Assembly (NCBI RefSeq): GCF_020179835.1 | Contig: NZ_JAIUDA010000005.1 | Span: 62,001 to 126,000 of the forward strand | Direction: 5' to 3' | Length of the DNA: 64,000 nucleotides | From: Pantoea sp. alder81 | GTDB lineage: Bacteria > Pseudomonadota > Gammaproteobacteria > Enterobacterales > Enterobacteriaceae | Shown: one piece after another, positions 24,229 to 33,123 of the stretch | How positions within the stretch are numbered: position 1 is the first letter of the stretch | How the letters are laid out: each line of letters opens with the position of its first letter | Notes under the pieces: generated by a model | Database searches by the model: none | What the model was told of the DNA's origin: nothing | What the model saw: the letters and a program-made list of their open reading frames with translations, nothing else | Translations under genes and position numbers: made by a program

Positions 24229-25625
24229 TGATGCGCAAACCAATGTTGCATCTGGCCGCGGCCAGTCTGCTGCTGGCCGGTGCTGTGCAGGCGCAGGATG
24301 CCTCGCCGGATCTGGTCAAGCGGGGTGAATATCTGGCCACCGCCGGTGACTGCTCGGCCTGCCATCGCGACCCGCACAGCGGCAAACCTTTCTCGGGCGG
24401 TTACGCGATTCAGTCACCGATGGGGATGATTTATGGATCCAACATCACGCCTTCGAAAACCGCCGGGATCGGCAACTATAGCCTGGCGGATTTCACCGAT
24501 GTGATGCGTAAAGGCAAGGCGCCGGGCAATCATTACCTCTATCCCGCGATGCCTTACACCTCGTTTGCCGGGCTGTCAGACGAAGATATCCACGCGCTTT
24601 ATTCCTATCTGATGCTCGGCGTGCCAGCCGATGATCACCCGGCTCCTGACACCGATCTGCCGTTCCCGTTCTCTTTCCGACCGGTGATGGCGATGTGGAA
24701 TCTGCTGTTCCTCGATAGCAAGGCCGTACCGGGTAGCGATGCGACTGCAGGCAGTGCAGAACGCGGCGAGTATCTGGTACGTACGCTGGCGCACTGTTCC
24801 ACCTGCCATACCTCACGTAACGGCATGATGGCGGAACAGGGCGATCGCTTCCTGTCGGGCGGCAAGGTTGGCAGCTGGACAGCACCGAATATCACGTCAG
24901 ATGCGCAGGCGGGCATCGGTGACTGGAGTGAGGCGGAGATTGTCACCTATCTGCGCACCGGCGCGCTGCACGGTAAAGCGATTGCCGCGGGTGAGATGGG
25001 CACAGCGGTTCAGAACTCGTTCTCGAAAATGCAGCAAAGCGATCTGGAGGCAATGGCGCACTACCTGAAGCAGGTGCCTGCGATTGGCGGCGCGGATCGT
25101 AAAGCGCCTTCGGTAGCACCGCAGGCTACACCGCTGTCGGCCATCGAAACCGGCATGAAAAATGAGATCACCGATTATGTCTCTGGCGACGCGATGAGCG
25201 GAGCGCAACTCTACAACGGTGCCTGTGCCACTTGTCACGCCAGTGATGGACGTGGAACCCACGATGCGCAGCGTTTCTATCCCTCGCTGGTGGGATCTTC
25301 TGCGGTGCTGTCGGACGATCCCGCCAACCTAATCATGACGATTACGGAAGGGGTTGATCGCCAGACCGGCACCGATCACGCCTTTATGCCGGAATTTCGC
25401 ACGCAGTTTAGTCAGGCCGAACTGGCCAAAGTGGCGGATTACGTCTCTACCAACTTCGGCAACCCGCAGCATGCGATTACGCCAGCTGATGTTGAGCAAA
25501 CGCTGAAAGGTGAAAGCGGCAGCTGGCTGGTGCGATACGCGCATGCGTTAAGCATCATCGGTGGCGTTGTTGCGCTGCTGGTGATGGTGGTGGCGCTGAT
25601 CCTTTTCCTGCGCCGTCGGAAATAA
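24228..25625 (+). CDS. Triheme membrane cytochrome c subunit
   Basis: 465 residues with a signal peptide and three CxxCH heme sites: CSACH near residue 42, CSTCH near 190 and CATCH near 335, each followed by a distal Met region. One C-terminal membrane helix (IIGGVVALLVMVVALILFL) and RRRK anchor it facing the periplasm. It is the electron-transfer subunit of the dehydrogenase, reducing ubiquinone or an oxidase. Its ATG overlaps the TGA of the flavoprotein gene. Confidence 0.9.
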   Translation: MMRKPMLHLAAASLLLAGAVQAQDASPDLVKRGEYLATAGDCSACHRDPHSGKPFSGGYAIQSPMGMIYGSNITPSKTAGIGNYSLADFTDVMRKGKAPGNHYLYPAMPYTSFAGLSDEDIHALYSYLMLGVPADDHPAPDTDLPFPFSFRPVMAMWNLLFLDSKAVPGSDATAGSAERGEYLVRTLAHCSTCHTSRNGMMAEQGDRFLSGGKVGSWTAPNITSDAQAGIGDWSEAEIVTYLRTGALHGKAIAAGEMGTAVQNSFSKMQQSDLEAMAHYLKQVPAIGGADRKAPSVAPQATPLSAIETGMKNEITDYVSGDAMSGAQLYNGACATCHASDGRGTHDAQRFYPSLVGSSAVLSDDPANLIMTITEGVDRQTGTDHAFMPEFRTQFSQAELAKVADYVSTNFGNPQHAITPADVEQTLKGESGSWLVRYAHALSIIGGVVALLVMVVALILFLRRRK

Positions 25626-25686
25626 CTTTTACGGGCGGCATTGACGTCGCCCGTTTTCATAACGGTATGACCCTTTAAGGAGTGAC

Positions 25687-26157
25687 TTGATGAAAAAGGC
25701 TTTATCTCTTGCGCTGTTGAGCGCCGCGCTGTTCGGTTCTGCTGCCGCGCACGCCACCTTGACGCAAACCATTCTCTCGCAGTCTGATGCGCAGAAGCTG
25801 ATCGCGGCCGCCCAGGAAAAAGCGCACGCGCTGAACGCGAACGTCTGTATTGCGGTGTTGGATCAGTCGGGCCAGCTGCTGGCGTTTAACCGTATGGACA
25901 ATGCGCCGGTCGGCTGTATCGACTCCTCGATTTTAAAAGGTCGTGCAGCCGCGTTGTATCGCACGGCAACAGACAAATATATGGATCGCGCTAACGGTAA
26001 AGAACCGGCTATCGCGACCTTGCCGGGCGTCATCCCGCTCGGTGGCGGTTCACCGGTGGTGTGGCAGAACAACACCGTTGGTGCGGTGGGCGTCAGCGGT
26101 TCTGCTAACCCGAATGAGATCGCCATCGCAAAAGCAGCAAGCGAGAGTTTTAAATAA
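25687..26157 (+). CDS. Exported GlcG/HbpS-family protein (DUF336), second copy
   Basis: 156 residues with signal peptide (KKALSLALLSAALFGSAAAHA) and one GlcG/HbpS domain (CIAVLDQSGQLLAFNRMD, LPGVIPLGGGSPV). It shares the family but is well diverged from the 21479 copy, including an additional Cys pair (NVCIAVL and VGCIDSS). AAGGAG precedes the ATG. Two different HbpS-like proteins flanking one dehydrogenase operon suggests a repeated need for heme or radical handling in the periplasm. Confidence 0.85.
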   Translation: MMKKALSLALLSAALFGSAAAHATLTQTILSQSDAQKLIAAAQEKAHALNANVCIAVLDQSGQLLAFNRMDNAPVGCIDSSILKGRAAALYRTATDKYMDRANGKEPAIATLPGVIPLGGGSPVVWQNNTVGAVGVSGSANPNEIAIAKAASESFK

Positions 26158-26212
26158 CGACGTATTTCGTTGTGAAGATATTGATGACATTAAGGTGCAC
26201 CCTAATGCACCG

Positions 26213-26236
26213 GCGGGCGGCCTGAGCGGCGCCCGC
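26213..26236 (+). terminator. GC-rich hairpin after the dehydrogenase operon
   Basis: GCGGGC-G pairs with C-GCCCGC around an imperfect inner stem, 56 bases past the last operon gene. No T run follows, so function as a terminator is uncertain. Confidence 0.4.
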
Positions 26237-26397
26237 GTAACAAAACACTCTGCAGAACCCCATTTCATTACGCGCTCCTCCGACCTGCGCACCCATCAAG
26301 TTACTGCACCGAACGCCGATAGTCTTTTAAGCAGGATGTACGTGCACAGGGAGTGGTTCATTTCTAACTGAATAAGTGTCAACCCAGGAGCGCCATA

Positions 26398-28338
26398 ATG
26401 GCCAAACACGCATCACCTAAGAAAACAATGAGCACCCGCACGCAGATGCTGCTGACGGGCGCCTTAACCATCACCCTTGGTTTTGCCGTGACCATCGGCG
26501 TGCTGAGCTGGCAGTCCAGTAGCGAACAAAAGTCACTCGCCGAAAACTATCTTAAACAAATTGCAGAAACGCAGGCGCTGCAAATCCAGCATGAGCTGAG
26601 TTATGCACGAGATGTCGCCCATAACCTTGGACACAGCCTGATCGCGCTGCCTGCGGCAGGGATTATGGATCGTAAGGTGGCTGACAAAGTGATGGAGTCT
26701 GCGTTGCGTGATAACCCAGACTACTTGTCGGTTTCGGTGACATTTGAAGAAAACGCCTTCGATGGACGTGATGCCGAATTCGCTACCCAACCGAATGCTG
26801 CACCAAAAGGGCGTTATGCCTATTTTGTCGATCGCGATCAGAGCGGCACTTTTAACATTCATCCACTGACCTCAATCTTTACCCCTGGTCAGGGAGACTA
26901 CTACCTGCTGCCACAGAAGAGCCAGAAAGACACGCTGATTGAACCTTATACCTATGCTTACAACGGCATCCCTACATTGCTGACATCCGTAGCTGCCCCG
27001 ATTGTCAGTCAGGGGAAACTTTGGGGCGTCGTCACATCTGACATTTCACTCGCTTCATTGCAAGAAAAGGTCAACAAAATCAAACCATGGGACGGCACGG
27101 GCTACGCCATGCTGCTGTCCAGCGCGGGCAATGTGGTGTCCTACCCGGACAAAAACCAGACCAGTAAGCCGTGGAAGGGCGACACGCACAATTACAGCAC
27201 GTCAGTGCTAGAGCAGCATGACGCGATGCTGGGTGAAGATGCGCTGGTCACCTGGCAGCCTGTTGTAATCGGCAATAGCGATCAGAAATGGTATCTCGGC
27301 GTGGTTGCACCGGTGAGCGAAGTGATGGCAGCGGCCCATCGTCAATTGGTCAACGCCGTGATCCTGATGATCATCAGCATTCTGGTTGTCTGTACACTGC
27401 TGGGCCTGTTATTCAGTCGTAAAGTGCTGAAGCCGATCGGTGGCGAGCCGCTGGAAGCCGCGACCATTGCCCTGGCAGTGGCGGATGGCAAGCTGGATAA
27501 CGTCATCACACTGAAAGGGCGCGATAACAGCAGCCTGTTCTATGCGCTGCATACCATGCAAAACCAGCTGCGTGAGATTGTCGGGCAAATTCAGGATGCC
27601 AGTTCCTCTGTTCGTCAGGGCGCCGGTGAAATTGCCAGCGGCAACCTCAATCTGGCCTCTCGCACCGAACAGCAGGCGGCCGCACTGGAGCAAACCGCCG
27701 CCAGCATGGAGCAGATCACCGCCACGGTGAAACACAACGCCACCAATGCCCATCAGGCAACGGAGTTAACGGAGAACGCTACTCAGATCGCCGGTCGGGG
27801 TGAAGCGCTGGTGGGTGAGGTGGTGCAGACCATGGCGCAGATCGATGACAGTGCGAAGAAGATTGGCGATATCACCGCCATCATTAATAGCATCGCCTTC
27901 CAGACCAACATTCTGGCTCTGAACGCCGCAGTTGAGGCCGCGCGTGCCGGTGAGCAGGGGCGTGGCTTTGCGGTGGTGGCTTCGGAGGTGCGTAATCTGG
28001 CGCAGCGCAGTGCTAACGCCGTGAAAGAGATTGCGGCGCTGATTGAGGAGTCGAGCCAGCGTGTCGGCAGTGGTGTTCAGCTGGTGCAGGACGCCGGGAA
28101 AACCATGCAGGAGATGACGCAGGCGGTGAACTCTGTGCGCACCATCATCGGTGAAATTGTGGTGGCATCCGATGAGCAGGCACGCGGTATCAGTCAGGTC
28201 ACCATCGCGGTAAATGAAATGGACGGCACCACGCAGCAGAACGCCGCGCTGGTACAACAGATGTCGGCGGCAGCCAGTTCGCTGGAAGATCAGGCCGCAC
28301 AGCTGGCACAAACGGTGGGACGTTTTCAGTTGAGTTAA
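26398..28338 (+). CDS. Methyl-accepting chemotaxis protein with periplasmic dCache-like sensor
   Basis: 646 residues. Membrane segments at about 15-35 and 320-342 enclose a roughly 280-residue periplasmic domain whose order and segments ([40 protein letters not shown]) fit a dCache ligand sensor. A HAMP region and a full signalling domain follow, with the hairpin tip [26 protein letters not shown]. There is no C-terminal NWETF-type pentapeptide. It follows the dehydrogenase operon and may sense the same substrate. Confidence 0.92.
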   Translation: MAKHASPKKTMSTRTQMLLTGALTITLGFAVTIGVLSWQSSSEQKSLAENYLKQIAETQALQIQHELSYARDVAHNLGHSLIALPAAGIMDRKVADKVMESALRDNPDYLSVSVTFEENAFDGRDAEFATQPNAAPKGRYAYFVDRDQSGTFNIHPLTSIFTPGQGDYYLLPQKSQKDTLIEPYTYAYNGIPTLLTSVAAPIVSQGKLWGVVTSDISLASLQEKVNKIKPWDGTGYAMLLSSAGNVVSYPDKNQTSKPWKGDTHNYSTSVLEQHDAMLGEDALVTWQPVVIGNSDQKWYLGVVAPVSEVMAAAHRQLVNAVILMIISILVVCTLLGLLFSRKVLKPIGGEPLEAATIALAVADGKLDNVITLKGRDNSSLFYALHTMQNQLREIVGQIQDASSSVRQGAGEIASGNLNLASRTEQQAAALEQTAASMEQITATVKHNATNAHQATELTENATQIAGRGEALVGEVVQTMAQIDDSAKKIGDITAIINSIAFQTNILALNAAVEAARAGEQGRGFAVVASEVRNLAQRSANAVKEIAALIEESSQRVGSGVQLVQDAGKTMQEMTQAVNSVRTIIGEIVVASDEQARGISQVTIAVNEMDGTTQQNAALVQQMSAAASSLEDQAAQLAQTVGRFQLS

Positions 28339-28367
28339 TCATCTGAGTTGAAGACCTTGTCACAACG

Positions 28368-28396
28368 GGCCGCGCCTTATAACGTAGGGCGCGGCC
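28368..28396 (+). terminator. GC-rich hairpin after the chemoreceptor gene
   Basis: GGCCGCGCC and GGCGCGGCC form perfect 9-base arms around an 11-base loop, followed by TTGTGCTATTTG. A moderately good intrinsic terminator. Confidence 0.6.
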
Positions 28397-28447
28397 TTGT
28401 GCTATTTGCTTATGGCCGACAATGACTTCCACACATCGGGAACCATC

Positions 28448-28801
28448 ATGAATCGCCAGCAACTGTTCGACCACATCAGCCAAACCTACCAAATAGAACC
28501 TGACTATCCGTGGAAAAAACACAGCGAATACGCGGTGCTACGGCATCCGCGCCACCGTAAATGGTTCGCGTTGGTGTTTCCGCTGGAGAGCCATAAACTC
28601 GGATTGGACGCAGGCCCGGTGGTTCAGGTGATGAATATCAAAACCCGTCCCGAACTGACCGGCTCCCTGCGCCAGCAGCACGGCGTTTATCCGGCTTATC
28701 ACATGAACAAAGAGCACTGGATTAGCCTGACGCTGGAAAACGGCTTGCCGGATAATGAGATTATTGCCCTGCTGGATGACAGCTTTAGCTTAACGTTTTA
28801 G
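28448..28801 (+). CDS. MmcQ/YjbR-family protein
   Basis: 117 residues of the YjbR family, whose fold resembles DNA-binding CyaY-like domains but whose function is unknown. Typical segments are YQIEPDYPWKKHSEYAVLRH, KWFALVF, MNIKTRPEL and GVYPAYHMNKEHWISL. ATG at 28448 starts the family-typical N-terminus; an upstream in-frame start at 28397 is not supported. The end overlaps the converging methyltransferase gene by 17 bases. Confidence 0.85.
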   Translation: MNRQQLFDHISQTYQIEPDYPWKKHSEYAVLRHPRHRKWFALVFPLESHKLGLDAGPVVQVMNIKTRPELTGSLRQQHGVYPAYHMNKEHWISLTLENGLPDNEIIALLDDSFSLTF

Positions 28802-29783
28802 GTTTTCGCGCCAGGATGACATCGAGCGGCGACATGGGGAACGGTTGCATCCGCTGGACGCGCTCAATAGCAAAACCTGCCTGTCGCAATTCATCACACA
28901 ACACCCCTTCATCCGTGACGTTGTAACCTCGCATCATTAGCGGGGTGAAGAAGGGCAGCACCTGGCGTGCTTCCGCCTGGCTCTGGGGAACTTCAGCATG
29001 GGCGCTGATCAGCAATCCGTCAGGCTTTAGACGCGTAAACCACTCGCGCAACATTGCCTGTCTGTCCGCCATAAAGTAAAGAAACGATGAACTCCAGATG
29101 ATGTCCACCTGACGCTCTTCAGGAAACGTCGCCAGTGCGCAACAGCGATCGCTTAGGCCCGCTTTTTCGATATTGCGCTGCGCGACGGTGGCGGTTTGAG
29201 GCAAATCAAACACGATGGCTGAAAGCTGTGGAAAGCGTTGGGCTAATGCAATGCTGATCAATCCCGGTCCGCCGCCCATATCCAGTAACAGCGCCGGACG
29301 CTGAAAATCAGCCAGGGTATCCGCGATAGCGCAAGCGGTGTCCGCGCTCAGCGCACGCTGCTCCTGGGCAATTTGATGCAAGGCGGCATCCGCCCATGCG
29401 GTATCGATTTGCAAGGGATCCTGCCAGCCGGGTTCGGCCTGCTTAAGCAGTTGTGGCAAACGTTGAGCAAACTGCTGTAACACCTGATGGCGATAGCGCC
29501 AGGCGTCACCAATATAGCGGCGACTGCCGTGACACAGCCAGGCGTGTACATTCGGCGCCAGTACAAAGCAGTCAGCTTCATGCGACAGTAATTCCGTACT
29601 CCATAACAGACGTAATAGGTGATAAGCCTGCTGTGGTTGCCAGTCGTAGTGTTGGGCGACTTGCGCAGCCGTGGCAGGTAACGCCAGAAAATCAAATAAG
29701 CGATGTTCAAATGCCAACGCCACAGCGCCGTTAAGGGCCTGCTGAGCCAGAAGATGATCGAGGGTAGGAAGTGGTGAATGCAT
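28785..29783 (-). CDS. SAM-dependent O-methyltransferase-like protein
   Basis: 332 residues. The N-terminal 110 residues form a dimerisation winged helix, as in plant-type and antibiotic O-methyltransferases; the SAM-binding motif LLDMGGGPGLISIALAQRFP is near residue 170. ATG at 29783 follows AGGA by seven bases; an in-frame ATG at 29813 has a weaker site. It is divergent from an AraC-family regulator gene, a common arrangement for a regulator and its target. The substrate is unknown. Confidence 0.82.
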   Translation of the reverse strand: MHSPLPTLDHLLAQQALNGAVALAFEHRLFDFLALPATAAQVAQHYDWQPQQAYHLLRLLWSTELLSHEADCFVLAPNVHAWLCHGSRRYIGDAWRYRHQVLQQFAQRLPQLLKQAEPGWQDPLQIDTAWADAALHQIAQEQRALSADTACAIADTLADFQRPALLLDMGGGPGLISIALAQRFPQLSAIVFDLPQTATVAQRNIEKAGLSDRCCALATFPEERQVDIIWSSSFLYFMADRQAMLREWFTRLKPDGLLISAHAEVPQSQAEARQVLPFFTPLMMRGYNVTDEGVLCDELRQAGFAIERVQRMQPFPMSPLDVILARKPKTLS

Positions 29784-29892
29784 GGAAATGTCCTGAGCAG
29801 GTAACGTGAACATCAGACTAGCCTTTCGCGCAAATGCAATTTATTCTCATTTGTCTGCGAGACGGTGATTTAACTCTGCGTGAGGAGAAAGG

Positions 29893-30735
29893 ATGCAAAA
29901 ACCGGGGGAAATGCGTGTGCGCCAGCACCAACTGTCACGAGAGATGCGCATGGTGCAATCCGATTACTGGCCCGTTCAGACGCTTTGTGAATCTTCGCAA
30001 CCCATTAACGAGCAGCCACAGCTGGTGCTGACCTTTGGTCTGCAAGGCGAATCCCGCTTTCGGGAAAGCAACGGACGTGAGATTGCATTCAACGCCGGGC
30101 ATCTGACCGTCACCAGTTTTCAGTCCAGCCAGGGTGAGCGCCTGTATCGCGCGGGCGAGCGGGTGCAGCAAGTGCGCCTGATACTCAGTGCCGCGTGTGT
30201 AATCCACTATTTTGGTGAGCAGGTTGCAGAAGGATTGTTACAGCCTCAGCTTAAGCGTCACCTCTTTAGCCGTTTCGGCCATGCCACCGCTGCGCAACTC
30301 AGCCAGTCGCATGAGGATCCGTTGTTACTGGAAATTCAGGCGCTCAGCCTGCTCGCTTTGCATCGCCATCAGCTTCAACCCACGGATACTCAGCACAAGC
30401 TGCATCCTCAAATGGTTGAAAGGTTGGAACAGGCACGCGACTGGATGCGCGATCATCTGGCTGATGCTTTCTCGCTGAGTGCGCTGGCGCTGGCGGCAGG
30501 ATTAAGTGACTACCAGTTGAAAAGAGGGTTCCAGCAGCATTTTCACTGCACGCCGGGTGCGATGCTGTTGCAGATGCGCATGGAGCACGCGCATCGCTTG
30601 CTGGAGCAGGGATTTCAGGTGGCGCAGGCGGCATGGCAGGTGGGGTATCAACATCCGCGCAATTTCAGCGTGGCGTTTCGACGCTATTTTGGACGCCCGG
30701 CCAGTGCAATTACCGGGCGCAAAAGAGGATGTTAA
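29893..30735 (+). CDS. AraC-family transcriptional regulator
   Basis: 280 residues: an N-terminal ligand-type domain (about 1-160) and a C-terminal double helix-turn-helix (about 175-275) with LSALALAAGLSDYQLKRGFQ and AQAAWQVGYQHPRNFSVAFRRYFGRPASA. AGGAGAAAGG precedes the ATG. It probably controls the divergent methyltransferase gene. Its last 16 codons are duplicated, with conservative changes and an in-frame stop, 1.17 kb downstream (31857 onward), implying that an insertion or exchange took place at its 3' end. Confidence 0.87.
   Translation: MQKPGEMRVRQHQLSREMRMVQSDYWPVQTLCESSQPINEQPQLVLTFGLQGESRFRESNGREIAFNAGHLTVTSFQSSQGERLYRAGERVQQVRLILSAACVIHYFGEQVAEGLLQPQLKRHLFSRFGHATAAQLSQSHEDPLLLEIQALSLLALHRHQLQPTDTQHKLHPQMVERLEQARDWMRDHLADAFSLSALALAAGLSDYQLKRGFQQHFHCTPGAMLLQMRMEHAHRLLEQGFQVAQAAWQVGYQHPRNFSVAFRRYFGRPASAITGRKRGC
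30689..30720 (+). repeat. Direct repeat, left copy (AraC-gene 3' end)
   Basis: 32 bases matching the copy at 31857-31888 at 28 positions, starting with 15 identical bases (TTGGACGCCCGGCCA). Here it encodes the end of the AraC-family protein, FGRPASAITGR. It contains the inverted arms CGCCCGG/CCGGGCG. Confidence 0.8.
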
Positions 30736-30944
30736 TGCAAGCTATAAAACGACAATGTCTATTGATAAACCATGCTCGTCTGTTTTTGAAAGGACTGAAA
30801 TATGGTATTGAATTTATGGATTGACATGATTAGAACGTCATAGAAAGAAACAATGAACGTGATGTATCACATTGTTTTCAAATTTCTCATGGAATTTAAT
30901 TGACTTATGATTGTAATTGTTAGTTATAACATTAAGGCTACAAA

Positions 30945-31835
30945 ATGAACTTTTCTTTTGATTCAATATTTAGTTATATATCTGACTTGCTTGAAAATAA
31001 ACCATTATTTATATTAATTGTCACTATCATATTGATTTCGGCACTTTATTATTTTAAAAGGAAGGCAGGTTCAGGTTTTTCATTAGCCTATAGGTTTCAT
31101 AAATTTTTGTTTGGTACTGCGCTTCAGAACAAAAAAGACCTCATACATGAAATAAATAGCATTGAGCAGTTTAATTTCCTTTTTAATACTCGAGCGATAT
31201 CCATTTCTCAAAAGAAATCATTTGAAAAATGGATAAAAAAATATGAGCTTGATTTTAAAATCATTGGCAAGCTTAAAAATAACTTGAATATGGATAATTT
31301 GAAAATTACTAAGTATTCCTGGCGATATCTTACAATTTTGTTAGCCATTATATTGCTAGTTTTCACTTCGTCATTCGGAAGTGCAATTGTAGCAATAAAG
31401 CCTGCGGGCCTGATCAGCATAAATAATACTGGGTGGTTTTGGTTTAATGAACAAGGAGCTGAAGAATATGATTTTTTTGGTAAAGGGGATTGGGGGTTTA
31501 CCCCAAAAGATTGTGAAAATCAAAAATCAATTCGAAGCACACTACCATCTAAAACAGTCGAGGTTATCTGCAATTCATTTAATAAAGAAAAGGATAAGAT
31601 TTACATAAGCAAACTTATAAAAAAACAAAGGTGGTTCTTTGGTGGTTTGACATTCTTAATCGGAGTTATTTTGTATTCTATGTTTAGGCATGCAGTCGTC
31701 ATATTAGTGACTTATGATGTTAGAAGGATGGTCTTTGCCAAAATTCGCAGATATAGAAATCAAAGATCATGGCGACATTTGAGAAGAGATAATACCAAAA
31801 AAACGAATAACCCTAATGAATCATTAAAAAATTGA
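30945..31835 (+). CDS. Hypothetical membrane protein on an AT-rich segment
   Basis: 296 residues, not recognised. Hydrophobic segments lie at about 18-37 (LFILIVTIILISALYYF), 126-150 (ILLAIILLVFTSSFGSAIVAI) and 228-256 (GGLTFLIGVILYSMF). The soluble parts are rich in Lys, Asn, Ile and Phe, and codon use is strongly AT-biased compared with all neighbours. The gene is alone between the two AraC-end repeats and looks horizontally acquired. The region 150-225 contains two cysteines, at DCENQ and EVICNS, and would face the opposite side from the C-terminal basic tail. Confidence 0.75.
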   Translation: MNFSFDSIFSYISDLLENKPLFILIVTIILISALYYFKRKAGSGFSLAYRFHKFLFGTALQNKKDLIHEINSIEQFNFLFNTRAISISQKKSFEKWIKKYELDFKIIGKLKNNLNMDNLKITKYSWRYLTILLAIILLVFTSSFGSAIVAIKPAGLISINNTGWFWFNEQGAEEYDFFGKGDWGFTPKDCENQKSIRSTLPSKTVEVICNSFNKEKDKIYISKLIKKQRWFFGGLTFLIGVILYSMFRHAVVILVTYDVRRMVFAKIRRYRNQRSWRHLRRDNTKKTNNPNESLKN

Positions 31836-31856
31836 TAATTCAAATAATAACGTTTA

Positions 31857-31888
31857 TTGGACGCCCGGCCATTGCGGTTTCCGGGCGC
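31857..31888 (+). repeat. Direct repeat, right copy (orphan AraC-gene 3' end)
   Basis: Matches 30689-30720 at 28 of 32 bases. Read in the same frame it encodes FIGRPAIAVSGRRRED followed by TAA, a clear relic of an AraC-family C-terminus. Its CGCCCGG/CCGGGCG arms can form a hairpin 12 bases from the cytochrome b561 stop and may now act as terminator for that minus-strand gene. Confidence 0.8.
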
Positions 31889-31899
31889 CGACGAGAGGA

Positions 31900-32442
31900 C
31901 TAACGCGAACGACGTGAGGGCATCATGCGCAGTAACGTGTTGTCTTTGAAGAGATAGTGGTGTGCCAGGGCCGCGACGGCATGGATACCAATCAGCCAAT
32001 AGCCGTAAGGGGCAAGTGTTTCATGCCAGTCCGCAATGCTGTCAGCGAAATCAGGATCAGGATCGCCGCTCACCGGCATCGGAATACCGAAAATCCACCA
32101 GGTGCGGCCCATATAGAAGCGCGACAAAATGCCGAGGATCGGCAGCACGATAAAGAACAGATAGATCGCCAGATGCATCAGGTGCGCGAGGCCGGTTTGC
32201 CAGTGTGGCGGTTTCGGTACAATCGCCGGGCTGCGATGACGAAAGCGAAGAATGACACGTGAAAGCATCAGCACCAGCACACAACTCCCTGCGCTGAAAT
32301 GACCAATGATCATGGCAAAGCCCTGCCAGGATCCGCGCGTCGCTAAGCCGCGAAACTCCATGGTGCAATAGGCCGTGACGACCAGCAAAAAAGTCAGCCA
32401 GTGGAGAAAAATCTGCGAAGGGGCGTATTTGGTGCTCATCAT
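31900..32442 (-). CDS. Cytochrome b561-type diheme membrane protein
   Basis: 180 residues with four membrane segments and the family's histidine pattern: IFLHWLTF, IGHFSAG, HLMHLAIY and GIHAVAALAHHYLFKD. It should bind two b-type hemes and shuttle electrons between ubiquinol and periplasmic acceptors, as in CybB/YodB. The segment SRFYMGRTWWIFGIPMP is typical. It is transcribed alone; its start region adjoins the MarR-type gene's end. Confidence 0.88.
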   Translation of the reverse strand: MMSTKYAPSQIFLHWLTFLLVVTAYCTMEFRGLATRGSWQGFAMIIGHFSAGSCVLVLMLSRVILRFRHRSPAIVPKPPHWQTGLAHLMHLAIYLFFIVLPILGILSRFYMGRTWWIFGIPMPVSGDPDPDFADSIADWHETLAPYGYWLIGIHAVAALAHHYLFKDNTLLRMMPSRRSR

Positions 32443-32530
32443 TCAGTCCGTAAAGGCGTAGCAGAAGCGCTAACATAGCGGAAAATAGGCTGAATTAATT
32501 CATAATTTGACACATCCCACAACGAATTTT

Positions 32531-33025
32531 TTACCGCTGGGCTTCTGTGGTTTGCATTAAAAGGCTGAGCAATACCTGCAACTGCTGTTGCTGATCGTCA
32601 TTCAGCGTTGCCAGCAGATCGCGTTGCGTCTGAGTGTGAACCAGTAGGGCTTGCTCGATCTTTTCGCGTCCGGCTTCGGTTAAAGCCACCAGCATGCTGC
32701 GTTTATCGTCAGGATCGGCTACGCGCTGGATTGATCCCACTTCCTCAAGGCGGTTAAGCCGATTTGTCATTGCGCCAGAAGTAATCAGCAGCGATTTGTA
32801 CAACTGCGTGGGTGACAGGCAATAGGGCGGACCCGCACGGCGAAGCGTAGCGAGGACATCAAATTCCCCATCGCGAAAATGAAACGGAGCCAGTGCATCC
32901 GCGCGCGCTTTGGTCAGATGTTTCATGATGCGCAGCATGCGGCCAAATATCGCCATGGATGAGGCGTCTAATTCCGGCATCGCGTTGGCCCACTGCTCGA
33001 TAACAAAATCAACGTGATCGGTCAT
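32531..33025 (-). CDS. MarR-family transcriptional regulator
   Basis: 164 residues with the winged helix seen in LSPTQLYKSLLITSGAMTNRLNRLEEVGSIQRV (short motifs ITSGAMTNRLNRL and DPDDKRSMLVALTEAG). Such proteins are dimeric repressors released by small ligands. It is divergent from an MFS transporter gene, and a 26-base palindrome in the shared promoter is its probable operator. Confidence 0.9.
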   Translation of the reverse strand: MTDHVDFVIEQWANAMPELDASSMAIFGRMLRIMKHLTKARADALAPFHFRDGEFDVLATLRRAGPPYCLSPTQLYKSLLITSGAMTNRLNRLEEVGSIQRVADPDDKRSMLVALTEAGREKIEQALLVHTQTQRDLLATLNDDQQQQLQVLLSLLMQTTEAQR

Positions 33026-33076
33026 TTCTCCCCTCGGATTTGTTGCTTTGTGCGCATCCCTCTATCGAAGTATCGC

Positions 33077-33102
33077 AAAGTATCTTAACGTTAAGATACT
33101 TT
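33077..33102. promoter_or_regulatory. Perfect 26-base palindrome, probable MarR operator
   Basis: The half-site AAAGTATCTTAAC is followed directly by its exact complement, centred between 33089 and 33090. It lies between the divergent MarR and MFS genes, 22 bases before the MFS start, where binding would repress both. A partial extra half-site, AAGTATCG, occurs just upstream at about 33068. Confidence 0.78.
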
Positions 33103-33123
33103 TGACGCACATGGAGATGCAAA

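Noticed and set aside
25943..26371. 142-codon frame running through the end of the second HbpS-like gene
   Set aside because: It overlaps a well-supported gene in another frame, and the C-terminal part covers a hairpin and an untranslated stretch.
30736..31856. Insertion sequence or integrase between the AraC-end repeats
   Set aside because: The only gene encodes a three-span membrane protein without transposase or recombinase motifs, and no terminal inverted repeats are seen.
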